A DNA stretch of 6,585 bases from CAVALG01 sp045576295 (GTDB taxonomy: Bacteria > Bacillota > Clostridia > Oscillospirales > Acutalibacteraceae), in the NCBI GenBank assembly GCA_045576295.1, contig JAZNGF010000019.1, positions 1 through 6,585 on the forward strand, given 5' to 3'. Made by a program: the position numbers and the translations under genes. Shown here one piece after another: positions 4,714 to 6,585 of the stretch; the stretch's first letter is position 1, and each line of letters starts with the position of its first letter. The notes beneath the pieces are model-generated. The model had not been told where the DNA came from, did not search any database, and saw nothing but the letters and a program-made list of their open reading frames with translations.

Positions 4714-6585
4714 TTATTTGCTAACGGGGAACTCAGTTATAACGCCAGCAGCGAAACGAGCAATGTAGATACAGTCGATCATATCTATTTTGCCGTTGCC
4801 GTCAACGTCGAGCGCTGCTTTTTCTTCTTCGGTAGCGGTTCCGATACCTGAAGCGCGGCGAGCGAGTAGTATAGCATCAAGAACGTCAACCACGCCGTCG
4901 CCGTTACCGTCGCCTACCTTGTCTTCAACTTCAATTACAGGGATGGTTTCGGTTTTAATGGTTGCACCACAAACTGTACATTCTGTGTGCTTTAAACCTT
5001 CTTCGGTTTCGGTGGCTTCCTTGTCAACGAGCCAACCGCTCTCGGTGTGACCCTTTGCGGGGATTTCGGTAACATCTTTATAGTCGCAACGGCTACAAGC
5101 TGTGGTGGTTGAGCCAGCCTCTGTGCAGGTTGCGTCTACTGTTTCGGTCTTCAAATCGTGGCCGAGCGCTGCAATTTCTTCTACTGTCTTATAGTCGCAA
5201 CGTGAGCAGGTTGTGGTTGTTGAACCAGCAGTATCACAGGTTGCGTTAACAGTTTCTGTGCTCAAATCGTGGCCAAGAGCTGCGATTTCTTCTACTACCT
5301 TATAGTCGCAACGTGAGCAAGAGGTGGTTGTTGAACCTGCGGTTTCACAGGTAGCCGCTACTGTTTCTGTGCTCAAATCGTGGCCGAGAGCCGAAATTTC
5401 TTCGGTTGTTGTTTCACCGCAAGCAGTACAGGTTCCTGTCATAACGCCGGGTTCTGTACAGGTTGCTTCCTTGGTAACAACAGGGTCTGTGAATTTATGA
5501 CCGAGGGCTGCGATTTCTTCTACTACCTTGTAGTCGCACCGTGAGCAGGTTGTGGTTTTAGAACCAGCCTCTGTACAAGTAGCGTCTACAGTTGTTGTTT
5601 TTTCATCGTGGCCGAGGGCTGCTACCTTGTTATCAACATAAGAATCGCCACATTCGCAGGTGTAGGTTGTGTAACCTTCAGCTTCGCAGGTGGGCTCGGT
5701 TACAACTGCGGTGTAGTTGTGCTCGTGGGTGTCGCCACCTTCGCCGCCTGTTTCGCCGTAGTTAACACTGAGTGAGTAAACCTGAACTGCAGGGTTGCCT
5801 GATGACGGTTTGTTATACATGATAACACCGGCTGCAGGGGTGTAGTTAGATGTTGTTGTTGCGTTAGTAGCTTCTGTATATGTGCCGTTAAGGTAAGTAA
5901 CACCTTCACTGTTTGCAACAACAGGAGCGAATGATACTTCATAGGTGTTATCAGCAGTTGTGAAGATAACTGTTGCTACGATGGTGCTAACGCCATCTTT
6001 AACTGTTACATCATAACGGGTTTTAGCTGCTGCTAATACATCCTGGCTGATTGCAGGAAGATCGGTTGCGATGTTTGCCTGGAATTTAGCATAGCTGTCG
6101 AGCGCTGCTGTGTTAAGGCCAGCTGCATAATCTGCAACTACTTCGCCGTTCTTCTTAATTACATAGAACTTAACATCAGCATTCTTTTGGGTTGCTGCGC
6201 CCTTTTGTAATGCCCAGTAATCATCGGGTGCAACACCGTCAACACGGTTTGCTACGTTTCTGTATGATGTGTAGAGCTTGAAGCCGCCGAAGTATGAAAG
6301 TGTTACAAAGTAAACGTTGTTATCATCGGTAGCATAGATAACGCCTGCGTTGTAAATAGCGTTGAGGTTGTTTCTTCCTACTAAGCCTGTTTCGGTTGAG
6401 TATGATGAAAGTTCAGCGCCTGCAGGAGCCTTAACTAAAAGACCGTTGATAGGTGTGTTGTAGTTTGCTGCATAGCCGAGCTCTAACGCGCCGGTTTCTG
6501 CATTGTAGGTTACGGTGTTTTTGCTTAATGAGTTAGCGGTTTCGTAAACGCCGTTACCTGTGATTTGGATGCTGTTTGCAAGTGC
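4714..6585 (-). CDS. Surface protein with His/Cys tandem repeats and C-terminal dockerin (5' end outside window)
   Basis: The frame is open from the right edge to the TAA at 4714: 623 residues are visible and the N-terminus is missing. The Met codon at 5820 is internal, because 255 codons without a stop precede it in frame and it lacks a ribosome binding site. In order: residues 1-288 form a Thr/Asn/Ala/Val-rich, apparently beta-strand-rich region without any cysteine that I cannot assign to a family, ending in a Gly/Glu linker. Seven tandem units of 37-39 residues follow (289-550). Then comes a dockerin (about 555-620) with two calcium-loop repeats, DGNGDGVVDVLD and DVDGNGKIDMID, each followed by a helix. 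Dockerins bind cohesin modules on scaffolding or surface proteins, so the protein is probably exported. A signal peptide would lie outside the window. No catalytic domain is visible, so a binding or structural role is plausible but unproven. Confidence 0.88.
   Translation of the reverse strand, partial: ALANSIQITGNGVYETANSLSKNTVTYNAETGALELGYAANYNTPINGLLVKAPAGAELSSYSTETGLVGRNNLNAIYNAGVIYATDDNNVYFVTLSYFGGFKLYTSYRNVANRVDGVAPDDYWALQKGAATQKNADVKFYVIKKNGEVVADYAAGLNTAALDSYAKFQANIATDLPAISQDVLAAAKTRYDVTVKDGVSTIVATVIFTTADNTYEVSFAPVVANSEGVTYLNGTYTEATNATTTSNYTPAAGVIMYNKPSSGNPAVQVYSLSVNYGETGGEGGDTHEHNYTAVVTEPTCEAEGYTTYTCECGDSYVDNKVAALGHDEKTTTVDATCTEAGSKTTTCSRCDYKVVEEIAALGHKFTDPVVTKEATCTEPGVMTGTCTACGETTTEEISALGHDLSTETVAATCETAGSTTTSCSRCDYKVVEEIAALGHDLSTETVNATCDTAGSTTTTCSRCDYKTVEEIAALGHDLKTETVDATCTEAGSTTTACSRCDYKDVTEIPAKGHTESGWLVDKEATETEEGLKHTECTVCGATIKTETIPVIEVEDKVGDGNGDGVVDVLDAILLARRASGIGTATEEEKAALDVDGNGKIDMIDCIYIARFAAGVITEFPVSK
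4758..4911 (-). other. Dockerin type I-like domain
   Basis: This is the coding region for the paired calcium-binding loops at the C-terminus of the surface protein. The first loop has Asp/Asn/Asp at positions 1, 3 and 5 and Asp at 9 and 12, followed by the helix AILLARRASG. The second loop has Asp/Asp/Asn at 1, 3 and 5 and Asp at 9 and 12, followed by IYIARFAAG. The duplicated loop-helix layout defines dockerins. The hydrophobic and Arg residues after each loop correspond to the usual cohesin-contact positions. No cohesin gene is in the window. Confidence 0.85.
4936..5721 (-). repeat. Seven tandem His/Cys repeat units in the dockerin protein
   Basis: The units start at 5721, 5610, 5499, 5382, 5271, 5160 and 5049 (minus strand). 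Units 1, 2, 4, 5 and 6 are 37 residues; unit 3 is 39. The core pattern is H-x10-C-x9-C-x2-C, ending in EEIAALG before the next His. Unit 1 has CxC instead of CxxC, unit 3 has two extra residues before its first Cys, and unit 7 lacks the first Cys and merges into the dockerin linker. Units 4 and 5 are nearly identical in protein and closely similar in DNA, pointing to recent duplication. Similar GH...TC...CxxC units are, to my knowledge, common in clostridial surface proteins. One His and three Cys per unit would suit a metal site, but this is inference. Confidence 0.85.

Noticed and set aside
4936..5721. CRISPR-like array or DNA-level satellite
   Set aside because: The 111-base periodicity follows the protein repeat in a single open frame. 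The units are adjacent, without conserved repeats separated by unique spacers.
5700..5942. Minus-strand 80-residue ORF rich in Thr, Leu and Gln
   Set aside because: It lies in a different frame inside the open dockerin-protein gene and reflects its Thr-rich codons; no motif or ribosome binding site.

Overview
The window looks like a chromosomal segment from a Bacillota/Clostridia bacterium, probably a gut-type member of the Oscillospirales or a relative. The grounds are a metG-tatD gene pair in the Firmicutes arrangement, a clostridial-type rRNA leader motif, strong AAGGAG/GGAGG ribosome binding sites, a VanZ-like protein and a dockerin-bearing surface protein with cysteine repeats. The lineage below class level is inference.

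Left part (1-274): a minus-strand promoter with a consensus -35, a 17-bp spacer and a near-consensus -10 drives transcription leftwards off the window. Its transcript begins with a stem-loop, then carries a motif typical of clostridial rRNA leaders and a second 13-bp hairpin, so an rRNA operon most likely starts just beyond position 1. Three T6 tracts spaced exactly 10 bp apart lie directly upstream of it. A divergent extended -10 promoter at about 208-236 serves the VanZ-like membrane protein gene (275-763, plus strand). After it comes a decayed Y1/REP-associated transposase (811-1172) that has lost its HUH centre through an internal deletion and frame change, with a near-perfect palindrome at the junction.

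Middle part (1171-4633): a minus-strand operon reads metG (methionyl-tRNA synthetase with C-terminal tRNA-binding domain), a TatD-family metallo-hydrolase starting inside the metG stop codon, and a NUDIX ADP-ribose pyrophosphatase. The promoter is at 4606-4633, a hairpin separates the last two genes, and a likely bidirectional terminator at 1173-1199 closes the operon. The metG start is the ATG at 4565: an in-frame ATG further upstream lies beyond the promoter and inside the preceding terminator.

Right part (4665-6585): a minus-strand gene enters from the right edge and ends in a strong intrinsic terminator. Its reading frame has no stop from the right edge to 4714, so at least 623 residues are present. 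They comprise a cysteine-free, beta-rich N-terminal region, seven tandem units of about 37 residues with a regular His-Cys-Cys-Cys pattern, and a C-terminal dockerin. This is probably an exported cell-surface or scaffold-associated protein and is the most interesting item here. Nothing in the window forms a clearly new multi-gene system.
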